NCBI GenBank assembly: GCA_013397865.1
Contig: VZTI01005041.1
Location: 276,796 to 340,795, forward strand
Origin: Struthidea cinerea
Lineage: Eukaryota > Chordata > Aves > Passeriformes > Corcoracidae
DNA: 64,000 nt
Direction of reading: 5' to 3'
The notes beneath the pieces were generated by a model. The model saw nothing but the letters and a program-made list of their open reading frames with translations. It did no database searches and had not been told where the DNA came from. This document shows, piece by piece, positions 25,843 through 36,300 of the stretch (position 1 is the first letter of the stretch; every line of letters begins with the position of its first letter). The translations under genes and the position numbers were made by a program.

Positions 25843-26879
25843 CTAATTAGAAAGTAAAAATAATAATAAGCATCTTTGGAACATTTTACATGCATTTTAA
25901 AATAATATCTAGTGCATCTCAATTACTTAAATTATTTGAGTAACTCTTGAGCTTGAGGTCTTAAAATTTTAGAGTTAGGAAGGCTTCTATGCCAATCTTT
26001 ATGCAATAATATAACATTAAAATAAATTTTCTTAATTCATCAGTGCCAGATTTGGGAAACTTGAGTAACAAACAAATTGTACGAGCATTTATCATTTGAG
26101 ATGAAGCAAGAAAACATTAGAGCAGGTACTAAATATTTGTGTGATTCTGAAAATGACATTAGTTTAAGGAGGAATTACAGTACTTTTACTAGTATTTACC
26201 AGACACTTTTAAAAAAATTTATGAAAACTGAAATGTAAAATCAGTAGATGGCAGTCTTCATCTATAAAAATACTTGCAAGGTAGAAAAGGAAAATGCTTT
26301 ACTGAAATTTGTTGAACTAAAAGCAGCTATTAATTACACTAACTGAAAGCCACTGTAGAATTGCTTTTCACAAAAAAAAATTAAATAATATATGTACAAT
26401 GTTATTATACTCTAGCAACAATACATGATAGTTTTGATTCACAACTTCCACATATTTATGTGAGTTGTTTTCTTTCTCTGAGAGTACAGCACTAGATACA
26501 CAGTGTTAGTCCTAGAATTATTTTAGTCATTTTAACAATGCAACAGGAGTAAGTACAGGTAGAATCTAGCCAGAGGAAATGTTTTGATCACATTAGCTTT
26601 TCTATTTTGTGTAAACTGCACGTCTCATTTTTTTAGTTACTATAAAATGCTGTGCAGAACTCAGCAGAGTACCTTGTAAAGTATGTACAAAAATATACAT
26701 GTGAATGTCTGGTGTAGCAACAATTGCTAAAGTCTTGGCACAAGGTGCCAAAGTTTTCTGAACTCAAATTCATAAACACGTTGTATGGTACTGTAAGTAA
26801 AATGATTGGTGTCCTGCTATTAAATAGTTGAATAAAGTTGATTGTGTCACAGTTGTGCCTAAGAACTAAGTGTGCTGTA

Positions 26880-27240
26880 TATCACAGAGTTCCAGAATCG
26901 CAGCATGGCTGGGCTTGGAAGGGAGGTCACCTGATTCAGCCCTCCTGCTCAAATAGCATCAGCCTTGAGCAGGCTGTCCAGAGCCATATCCAGACAGCTT
27001 CTGAACATCACCAAGGAAGAAGACTATGCAACATTTCAGGGCTTGGTCACCCTCACAGTAAAAAAAGGGTTTCCTGATATTCAGAGGGAACCTCCAGCAT
27101 TTCAGTTTGTGCCCACTGCCTCTGGTCCTGTCACGGGGCACCACTAGAAACTAAGTCTCTCTGTTTGCTTTGCCCTCCATTCAGGTATTTATAAACATTG
27201 ATTTGGTCTCCCCTGAGCCTTCCTTCAATATAAACTTCAA
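26880..27240 (-). mobile_element. CR1 3' end fragment (minus)
   Basis: The plus strand begins CAGAGTTCCAGAATCGCAG and runs through CTGGGCTTGGAAGGGAGGTC, the reverse complement of a CR1 3' terminus. It continues through the usual tail region to about 27240. It lies inside the PDCL2 relic. Confidence 0.85.
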
Positions 27241-27354
27241 ATGAACATTTTCATGAAGTAAGAAATAGAAAAGCCATTAAAATCTACCTTGAATAAGAGG
27301 CAAACCGAACACAATAGCTGTTTATTAGGGATCCACAACTGGCTTCTAAACCCA

Positions 27355-27790
27355 CACAAATTTATTGACTGGAGCATCTCTCTTATGAGGAAAGGCTGAG
27401 GGAATGGGCCTGTTCAGACTCAAGGGGAGGAAACTGAGAAGGCATCTCGTCAATGTCTGTAAGTATCTGCAGGGAGGATGTCAGAGGATGGAGCCAGGTT
27501 CTTCTCAGGAGTGCCGAGCAATAGCAGAAGAGGCAATGGGCAGAAACTGATGCACAGGAAGTTCCAGTTGAATATGAGGAAGAACTTCTTTACTGTGTGG
27601 GTGGCCATGCACTGGAACAGGTTGCCCAGAGAGGCTGTGGAGTCTCCCTCATTGGACATAGTCAAGAACTGTCTGGATGCCATCCTGTGCCCTGTGCTCT
27701 AGGATGACCCTGCTTGAGCAGGGGTGTTGGACAAGATGACCCACTGTGGTCCCTCCCAGCCTGACCTGTTCTATGATTCTGTGGTTCTGC
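27355..27790 (+). mobile_element. CR1 3' end fragment (plus)
   Basis: Starts in GACTGGAGCATCTCTCTTAT, includes AAGAACTTCTTTACTGTGTG and ACTGGAACAGGTTGCCCAGA, and ends TTCTATGATTCTGTGGTTCT, the CR1 3' terminal repeat. It faces the preceding minus copy 5' end to 5' end, about 120 bases apart. Confidence 0.9.
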
Positions 27791-28067
27791 AGCTACCACC
27801 ATTACAGCACAGAAATTGTAATGTATGATATAGTGAAACTATAGTAATTACTATAGTAATTGATAATAAATTGCATTTTTATTACAGTAATATATTTAGA
27901 AACCCTATTGTACCAGAAATTAGTGCTACGCTAGAAGCAGAAATGTATTTTGCTCATAATAGTCAAATTAATTATGTAATCAATTTAAAATGCTGAACAT
28001 TTTGATTCCAGCCCTAATACAATTTTCTTATTTAATGGCATGCCATATCCGTATAGGTGGCATGTAC

Positions 28068-28150
28068 CCCATATGCAAATCTTTCAGTTTTTCTTTTGGA
28101 GGACTAATTCCAAAATCTCTCGATGTGTCATTCCATTCAGTAGCCCTGAC
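28068..28150 (-). pseudogene. PDCL2: PDCL2 N-terminal exon
   Basis: The minus strand reads TEWNDTSRDFGISPPKEKLK. It aligns with the TEWNDILRDFGILPPKEESK block of human PDCL2, with about 14 of 20 residues identical. After KDLHMG a possible donor GTACAT follows, far earlier than the family sequence would predict. No clean acceptor was found upstream, so the right boundary is approximate. Confidence 0.75.
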
Positions 28151-28907
28151 CCAAGTCCCTCATGGCACTCAGCTACGGCTGCTGCCTGCCCTGGGCAGCT
28201 CGGGGCTGGGGTGACCGTCGGTGCCGCCTGCATGGCTGCCCGGGGCACTGCCTCCCCTCACACGGGCTGGAGGAGGCATGAGGGCAGCCCCGGCCACCCA
28301 GCCCATCCTTCATGGGTTACTGCTGAGAAAACTGATCCCACTTAAAACTATCCCACAAGAAAAGGAAAAAAATCCAAAACCAACAAGCAGAAGCTTAACA
28401 AAATCCAAACGAACCAAATGTCAAAGAGTGACCTGCTCCAGGTGGTGGTTTGGGGTGACAAAAGGCAGCTGCTCCCTGCCCTGCCCGTCAGCCATGGGCT
28501 GCTCACATCCTGCCTGCTGGACTGGGAGCTGTCAGCCCTATGGTGTAAGGCCCTTCTGGGAAAAGCTTAAAACAAACAACCTAGTTTAATACAATACAAT
28601 ATAAAAGGCATTTTGCAGCAGGCCCTGCACTAGTTCTGAGCAGGGGTCATACGTAACTAGATCCTCTGTTCACAAATAATCGTGCCAGTTCAACTGGAGA
28701 CACAGTGAACTGCAGAGCAAAAACAAGTGGGCAGGAAAAGGTCTTCTCAATCTGGCTTCCTCTGAGGCCATAATTTTTCCAGCTACCTTCTGAAGTTTCG
28801 CTGCTCATCCAAAATTGCAGAAGCAGGAGTAGTAATGCTGAGGCCAATTCAAACCATGACCAGCCAATACAATATTAAAAACTTTAGTCCACTGCTAAAC
28901 TGAACTA

Positions 28908-28966
28908 TAAAAGCACCGAATGGTTTGAGTTGGAAGGGACCTTAAAAGTCATCTAGTTCTGAATGA
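28908..28966 (-). mobile_element. Short CR1 3' terminus (minus)
   Basis: ATGGTTTGAGTTGGAAGGGA followed by CCTTAAAAGTCATCTAGTTC is the reverse complement of the CR1 3' end. Only about 60 bases are kept. Confidence 0.75.
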
Positions 28967-30274
28967 TTAATTACTTTCAATATAATTACAACCTCAACAA
29001 CATCATTTAACACAATTCTGGTGTGAAAATAAACTTGGGCAGAGAAGCTGGGAAGATTGTGAGGCTAACTTGTGCTTCTGAGTAGATTTTCTTTCAGTCT
29101 CCATCAAAAGCAGTTGAGTTTTCAAGCAAATTTTAATCCCAGTTGCAATTAAGTCTTCTTCTGAATGAGAATCATAGTGCATCTGTGTTCTTAATAGCTA
29201 AAAATAGATGCCATTATATTTTAGTTGAATTACAGTCAAGATATTTCTTCAAAACATGCAACTTGTTCATGTTCCTTTTATTAATGGAAAAGGGATTCTC
29301 ATCTTTTTTTTTTCAGCCAGTGAAACACACAAATCACAATGTATTCTGGAAAAAATGTGGTAGTCTATATTGCAAACATTCTCATTAAAACAACTCTCCG
29401 GCTGAGGGCCTTTATTCAGAAGGGACAATTTGCTTAACAGTGTTGCTAGAGGCAATGTCTGTTGCATGCAAACACTGACTCTTTTACATGTTGTTGTAAA
29501 ACACTCGTAACACTAGGAAGTGAATAATTTTAATATGCTTTTAATATAATCAAGAAGGTAAAGAACTTCTTAACAGAATCTGGTTTAAGAACATTTACAT
29601 TCGAGTGATTTCTAATTGTACATCAATAACGAATAATTATTGTAAGGAAAAAAGTATGTCCATGTACTCAGCATTCCTGCAGTTTTACTTCTAAATCAGG
29701 AATCTAAAATCCTGAAAAATAAGATAAAGCATTAGCTGTTGATATAACACTAAGATGGCAGTATAAAATACATTAGAAAAGAGAGCATGATAATATTGGT
29801 CTACGTTTTTGTATCTCTCCAAATTGTTGAATGCACTGCAATTAAATCCTGAAGTTTGCACTTAGTTTCAGCCTGAGTTTTTTATCTTTGTAGGATTAGG
29901 GGATTACCTTCAGGATATCAGTTTACTTCTCAGCATTCATTTGACAGGTAGTTGACTCAGTTCTTTCTTAGATATACTTATCATCATCAGCACTTTCCAA
30001 ATTGTTTACAAATGTGGGATATTTTCCATTTCTTGCTGCCTGAAACACCTCTGTGCTCTCTGTTCTAGAAACTGAGCACCTACAGCTTCTGTTCACTTCA
30101 TCTATAGATAAGTGTATTTAACACATCTGGGAGAAGTTTGTGGGCAGAAATCCTAAGTCGATTACGCAGTTAAAGGCCTTCTGAGACAACTTCTCAACAA
30201 AAATATTGTGGTCTATTTGGATAAAAATTAACTAATTTACATGTAGATCATGATTGAAAGTATTAAATAAATAC
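28967..30274. other. NMU 3' flank / possible 3' UTR
   Basis: AT-rich DNA after the NMU stop. It contains two AATAAA hexamers (minus) but no recognised exon. Confidence 0.5.
29411..29416 (-). terminator. Candidate polyadenylation signal downstream of NMU
   Basis: An AATAAA hexamer on the minus strand lies about 0.86 kb past the NMU stop, followed by the GU-rich run GTTGTTTTAA. Another AATAAA lies at 29277-29282. Either could serve if the last exon is not spliced further. The choice is inference only. Confidence 0.25.
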
Positions 30275-30314
30275 CTCCTTAGCGAAAATCCACTGATCTC
30301 CTTCCATTACGTGG
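30275..30314 (-). CDS. NMU: NMU exon 9: RPRN end, amidation and cleavage signal, stop
   Basis: Acceptor TTGTCTTTCAG leads into PRNGRRSVDFR and TAA (30279-30281). Asn176 would be amidated using Gly177; Arg178-Arg179 is the cleavage pair; a five-residue tail is discarded. A GTATTT four bases after the stop could splice to a separate 3' UTR exon, or transcription may simply read on. The 3' end is not determined. Confidence 0.93.
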
Positions 30315-33300
30315 CTGAAAGACAAATATTTATTAAGTGCTCTATAAAATTGACAGAATTTAGTAACAAAGCCCCAAAACAACTTGGTGTGTATAGAAAT
30401 TGGTACATTTTTCAATAGTGTCATTGTGATTATCATCAAAGATAGACCTGACATAAGTTATTGTTTAATCTATATCTACCTCTGGAGGAGAATGATACAC
30501 TAAAATTTACTGCATATCGACTGAAGAGTGAATTGTCTGTCTTGTATGATTTTTTTAGGGGGGAGAAAGGCACAAGCAGTCACTTCAAGAGATCATTAAT
30601 CCTTATTCTTCTTGCATTTTCTTAAAATGTGCTTTCTGATTGTTATTATTATTGCATTATAAGTTTTTGTTGCTATTAACAAACAAATTCATGTCTTTTT
30701 AGGCTGTATTCTTTGATATAGGCAGATTTTCTCCCTTTCACTGTGGTGTTTTTCAGAAGTATTTTGCACTAGTGAGGGACTTGATACAACTTCTACTAAA
30801 GTTGAAAAAAAATTTCTTCCTGGGCTTAATAAGGATTTGCCTTTTACTCTGGAAGCATGAATGCACCAGTGTTAATATTACCCATAACTTTGGCCTGTCA
30901 TAACAAGCCGAAGGATCCAAGCCTGATACATAGAAATGTAACTCTACAAACTTGTGGTCTTTTCATTAGAATTATGGAATAATTTAGGCTGCAAACAAGG
31001 CGTTTAAGATCATCAAGTACAATCCCAGCCACATTCTTATTTAAAGCCATTACAAGAGAACTATTCAAAAGTCTGACTTGCCAGCCTTCTCAATTTTGCT
31101 AAAGTGAAGTAAAAAGGCTCTATGTCATAAAAGATGGACACAGTAGATTCAGTCTTATGAGAATTTCTGTATCTAGTTTCTTACCTTACTGGTCAAAACG
31201 CAAGGAAAATTGCAAGGTCAGACCTAGCACAGTGTGTAAGCATGGAATCATATTTAAATCATGTGCAAACAAACCCTGTTGAACAATGCTTTATGAAGAT
31301 TTTCCAAAATGCCTTATTTTCTAAAACTTTCTTTGACAATTAGATATGAAATAATCAATGACGTCTTAAGGCATTGCATGGTATCATGTAGACACAAATC
31401 TAGGAATATGATTAAAAAAAAAAATTCCTACTATGCCTTTATTTTAATTCAAGAAAATGTCATGAGCAGACCTGGAGAAGTCCTGTAGGGTGGAATGCCC
31501 TTACTGAAAAAATTTTCCTCAATCACAGTAATTCTTTCTGTAATTCAGTGGTTTCTCTACTTTTTTTTTCTTTTAACTCTCACCACAAAACAAAAATAAA
31601 AAAAAAATCAAACAAACCATACCCTGTAGAAAAAGTAGCCTCTACTTTGAATCACTCCAGGTCCTTGAAGTTCTTCCTGGAAAAAAAAAGTATTTTAAAT
31701 TATATTTACAGCTGTAAATTGCTACATACAAGAGAGGCTGTTTACATACATACAAAAAGTAATTCTTCAGAACTACATACAGTCTTACTCCTTAAATGCT
31801 TTATGTGCATTTCTCTTCATGTCAGTGACAAGAAGTTTATATTGCTGTGTAGAAATAGCGGAAAACATGAATGGGGCCAAATTCCACCTGAAGTTTTAGC
31901 TCGGCTCAGATTGCTTTAGAATGGTACTAGAAATGATGAGCAGCCTTTGCCTCTGATTTTCCAGGTTTCATTGCCCAGGCACAACCAATGTCTTCATGGT
32001 GGTGGCGTCTCTACAGATAGAGTTGCTTTCTGCATCTTGCAGGAGGACAACAATGCAAAGCTTAAATACCAGAAATACTTGGGCTGCTCCCAGGAATGAG
32101 ATCCCAGACTGTTCCCAAAGGTGTACCACAACCACCCCTCTCACGTTAACTCCCAAAGAGCAGTGCTTATGCTAGTCTGTCCTGTCTGTGCTGCACACAG
32201 GGTGAAACAACTGTCTAGTGATCCATACAGCAAGGAGGGTAACAAATGATGAAGAAAATAGAAATTCCATTTAAATGTAACAAGTACAAAACATGAAGTA
32301 TCTTCATGTTTTGTACTTGTTACAGTTGCTTTAATGAGACCATCATGATTAGAGAACACATTAGCTTAATCACAGTATTTTATTTGCTTCTGTTAGTATC
32401 AGATGGGAGTGATGTGTCTGTCCTGCAGGTGGGGAGACAGTCAATTTGAGAAACAAAATAGTCTCGGTGTTATGCTTACCGGAACATAAAATGTAGCTGG
32501 CTTTTATTTAGCAATGAGGATATTTCTCCACTAAAAACTGGGGTGCTGTGATCTCTTGGGTGAATAACATAAAGTGAAGTGTCGTAGAAAGGAATCACTT
32601 CATACTCTATTCTAATGCTGTGAGAATTGTGTAAAACAGGATGACTCCCATCATTTCCAAAATACAGAAGTAGATTCAATCCAGGGAAGCTTTGAAAGGA
32701 AGTAGGGTTTAACACATATATCATTTTTGAGCCTTGATTTTAATTCTGACTTAGGTTCACCACATATAGCATTATATTCAGTTTCTTGCTGTATGTAAAA
32801 CATCTGTACGACTTTTATTTCTATTGTTCTTCTCATTTTAGCATTATCTGGGTTTGAAATACCCTTCTTGGATTTATAATCTGATCACTACTATATTTTT
32901 TTATATTTCAAAAGGATAAAAATTTTTCTGTACATTGCCTTTTAAGTGTCTTATGGTATTCGTATGTCTTTTTTTCTACTTTTTCTATTCAATGCGTGAA
33001 CAATGTGTGAAAACAGGAACAAAATAGGCAGCTGTTGCAAGATCAAGAAATTCAGCTAGAACATAAAAGGAATCAAGAGTACAATTACTAGTGAGAAATT
33101 GTGGTTTGTGTTAATATGTCATTTTCCTCTTACAGCCAGACACTTCTTAAAGCTTAAATAGTGTTCTTGTTTGAGTTCATGTCAGAAGTTTGATACTAGG
33201 AAACAGCTGAAGCTAAGAATCTGTTGTTTTTGTAACACCCGCCTTCTAAACTTCCAAGGGTTTGGAGATGTTAAAAAGAAATAAATACCTGCTGTAATAA

Positions 33301-36300
33301 ATATGCATGTTTATTCACAAACCTGCATGTATATAAGTACACAGAAAAATATGCGTTCATGAAGATGTGTGATTACTTAGAGTTTTATTTTAATGCCTGC
33401 CCTCCAGAAGGTATTTTGCTCAGTCTCTTAGATTGACTGCCAAGAAAACGCTCAAGTCTTCTTTCATAGATCATATCCTACCGGGCAAGCTGTAGCTCAA
33501 GAGAAGTCAAAGCTGTGAAAAAATCTGGTGTTTTTCCAAACTGGGAAGAAAGAATGAATTTGATAACGCATGTTTCCTCCTTCACCCATCCACCTTTTCA
33601 ATTCCTTATCTAGTCAGGAAGAGAGGTGGATGTATTTATGCACAGCAGGTTCTGTTTTTCGTCCCAATATGAGGAAGAAAAAGAACAGCAGCAAGATAAC
33701 CCCTCCTGAAGCACTTTCTGGGACACCAACCAAAATATATAAGCAGAAAGGTCTACAAGGGCATTTTTAGAAAAGCTAATGAGTCACAAAGTGTGAGAAC
33801 ACAAGCATGCAGAGTTTAAGTTTACATACGTCCAGTTTGTATCTCTTCAGTCTTCTCTCATTAAGCTGAGGAACGAGTTGCAGTAAAGGATGCAGGACAG
33901 ACGACTGAGAGGACACGAACACACACACATGAGCAACAGTGAAATTTAGCCCTTATGATGCAAAAAAAGTCTCTTTCTGCAATATTGGCTTATGGACCAA
34001 ACATGCACCAAAAAAGGACAGAAGATGTTAATCAAGGAACTTATTTTTTTAACATTTTGACTTGACAACAAACAGGTATCAACATTTATATTTACACTAC
34101 ACAGAGTGATGAAGGGAAAAGCTATGCATCCTACCTTTACTAATTGGAAGTTCAGAACCATTTACACACTCCTGGAATTATTCAGACTTTGATCAGTCTC
34201 TATGAGTGATACTGAGAATATTTCCATACAGTATTCCTACTAACACGTCTACAAATTTCTACTATATAAATTAGCAGCTCCAACCTCTATTGCACTGAAA
34301 AGTTCATTTTACTTCAAAATAAATGGCAACAAAAATTGTTGGGTTTTTTTGCTAGAGAAAATGTACAGTAGAAATCCATTCTCAAGTGATATTTGTAACC
34401 ATGGCACTGGTCACTCCATCTAAGCTCCAATCATGAAATTCCTTGTGTTCAACAAGATTTTAAGCTTGCAGACAGCCTAGTTAAATACAGTGGCATTGTG
34501 TGCAGCCTAAGTGCTCACCCTGGAAAAACACAACCATGTGGGATTTTAGAAAGAGGTCCACAGGGAGAAATAAAGTATAAAAACCTGTGTTCCATTAACT
34601 AATTTAAACCTTCAACTCATATAAATGTAATTTAAAAAATAATGCATTTTTGATGCAATACTTATTACAAAACTAGTGCAATTAAGAGAACTGTAATATA
34701 TGGAGCAATCAGAGTTACCAAAGTGTTATTGTACTTAATAGGTAAAAAGAACTTGCTTGTTTGTAGCCAATTTTGTGCTATCTGCCTCAGGTAGGCAATC
34801 ATAATACCTAAAAAAAGTAGGAGTCTGATATGAATGAAGGAGTTAATGGACATCCCAGCTGTCCACTTGGGCTCTGTCTTGCAGCCAGTGGAGAGAAGTT
34901 ATAAACCTGAGGAATGACGGATCTCACCTAAGATAGTATCTCTGAGAATGGCTAGGAAAATAACCATCTGAACAGCTAAACCAGAAGAAGTGAGAAAGCG
35001 GTAGTCTCTGGGGCCAGTGGCAAAGGTATTCAGGATAGTGGTGAAGTGGGATGCAGTAACCTTTCAAGCAGCAGCAGAAATAGCTCATTTCACTGTGCCT
35101 TAATTAACATTAAAGCCTCCAAAGCAGCTCTAGCATGAAAACACTGACCCCAATATGAACGATATCACTTTCTAGGAAATACACCACATATTTCTGGAGA
35201 AGCGTAAAGAAGAAGGCAAAAATGGACATTGGCATGTAAGAATGATTAAGAAACAAGCAAATACTAATATGTTTAACTTTCTCGAAATCCTATGGTGCAT
35301 AGATGCACACAGATAACAGAGTATGTTTGCACTTCAAAAGTGAGAATGGATCACATGTACCTGACTTGTTGGTTTATGACAATACTTTTAGAGCGACAAT
35401 TCTTGGCTGTGGTTTAAACTATATTTTTCATTCAAAATATAATCCAAAGCCCAAGTGAGAGGTAAATACTATTTTGCCTCCTACATATTTGTGACATGTG
35501 CAAATGAATTAATACAGTTTAATTAATAATGAATAAAAATGCTTTAAGAGTATCTAATAGTTATGGTCACCTTCTCAGCTTCTTTAAGTCCACACTGTTT
35601 CACTACCTGTGCTCTGTTCCAAAATCTGAAAAAAGTATTTGATCTCACTCTTAAAATTTGAAACTACAAGATTAAGATTCAGTTGGGATTCTGTGAATGT
35701 TTGGTCGAGTTTGTTGGATTTTTTTTCCACACCTGTACAGTACTGATGATCCTCTCCCATATTATTAAAACACCTTCTGTACTTTAAACATGCAACTCCC
35801 AGTCCTGAGCTTGCTATACAGTTGGAGAGACTACTGCAGAAAGGAACATTGCCTTGGTTTTATATACAAGCACACGTACTCACTCACGAGGAGGTGCTAT
35901 GCCACTTACCATGATGTCTGAGTTGCCCGAGTCATGAGTCTTAGAATAATGAAATAAGAACTGTTTGAAAAAATTAAAAGTGGGGTTTTACTAAAAAAGA
36001 GGGCAAGAGTGTTGTGATTTTCTTGCCTTTTTTTAGTGTGATTGTAGGACATATGTAGACATCTTACCCTTTTGGTGTTGTCTTTCTCATCTAAACCCTG
36101 TGGGAATAATAGTTGGTAGAGAGGCTTTTATTCATTAAAATAAAAAGTACAATGGATAATTTTGATTACATACATAATCTTTTCAGCACTGGGTTGAAAT
36201 ATTCTTTCTTGGCAGATGTATTAAATGTCTTTGTTTATCAATGTAACTAATAATTTCAAACTCTGTAGAGAGCATTGATTACTCTGCCCTAGAAGAGTTA

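Larger units (their letters stand above)
24806..28150 (-). pseudogene. PDCL2: Phosducin-like 2 gene, apparently decayed
   Basis: Three minus-strand pieces match PDCL2 in the expected order: an N-terminal exon near 28.1 kb, a central exon at 25.69-25.84 kb, and a thioredoxin-like segment near 25.2 kb. A weak remnant of the last exon lies near 24.84 kb. PDCL2 is a testis-biased phosducin-family co-chaperone of CCT in mammals. The central and thioredoxin-like exons each need a one-base shift to follow the family, and I could not find the exon for the acidic middle of the N-terminal half. Two CR1 fragments occupy 26.88-27.79 kb between the first two exons. Position beside NMU on the same strand agrees with mammalian synteny. 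Sequencing error could explain single indels but not the missing exon. Confidence 0.75.

Noticed and set aside
27841..27854. Perfect 14-base palindrome ATAGTAATTACTAT after the CR1 end
   Set aside because: It is short and in very AT-rich DNA, where such palindromes are expected by chance.
30275..30314. Reading exon 9 as HVMEGDQWIFAKE in another frame
   Set aside because: Phase 0 from exon 8 gives PRNGRRSVDFR-stop, the exact neuromedin U ending, so the alternative frame is a shadow.
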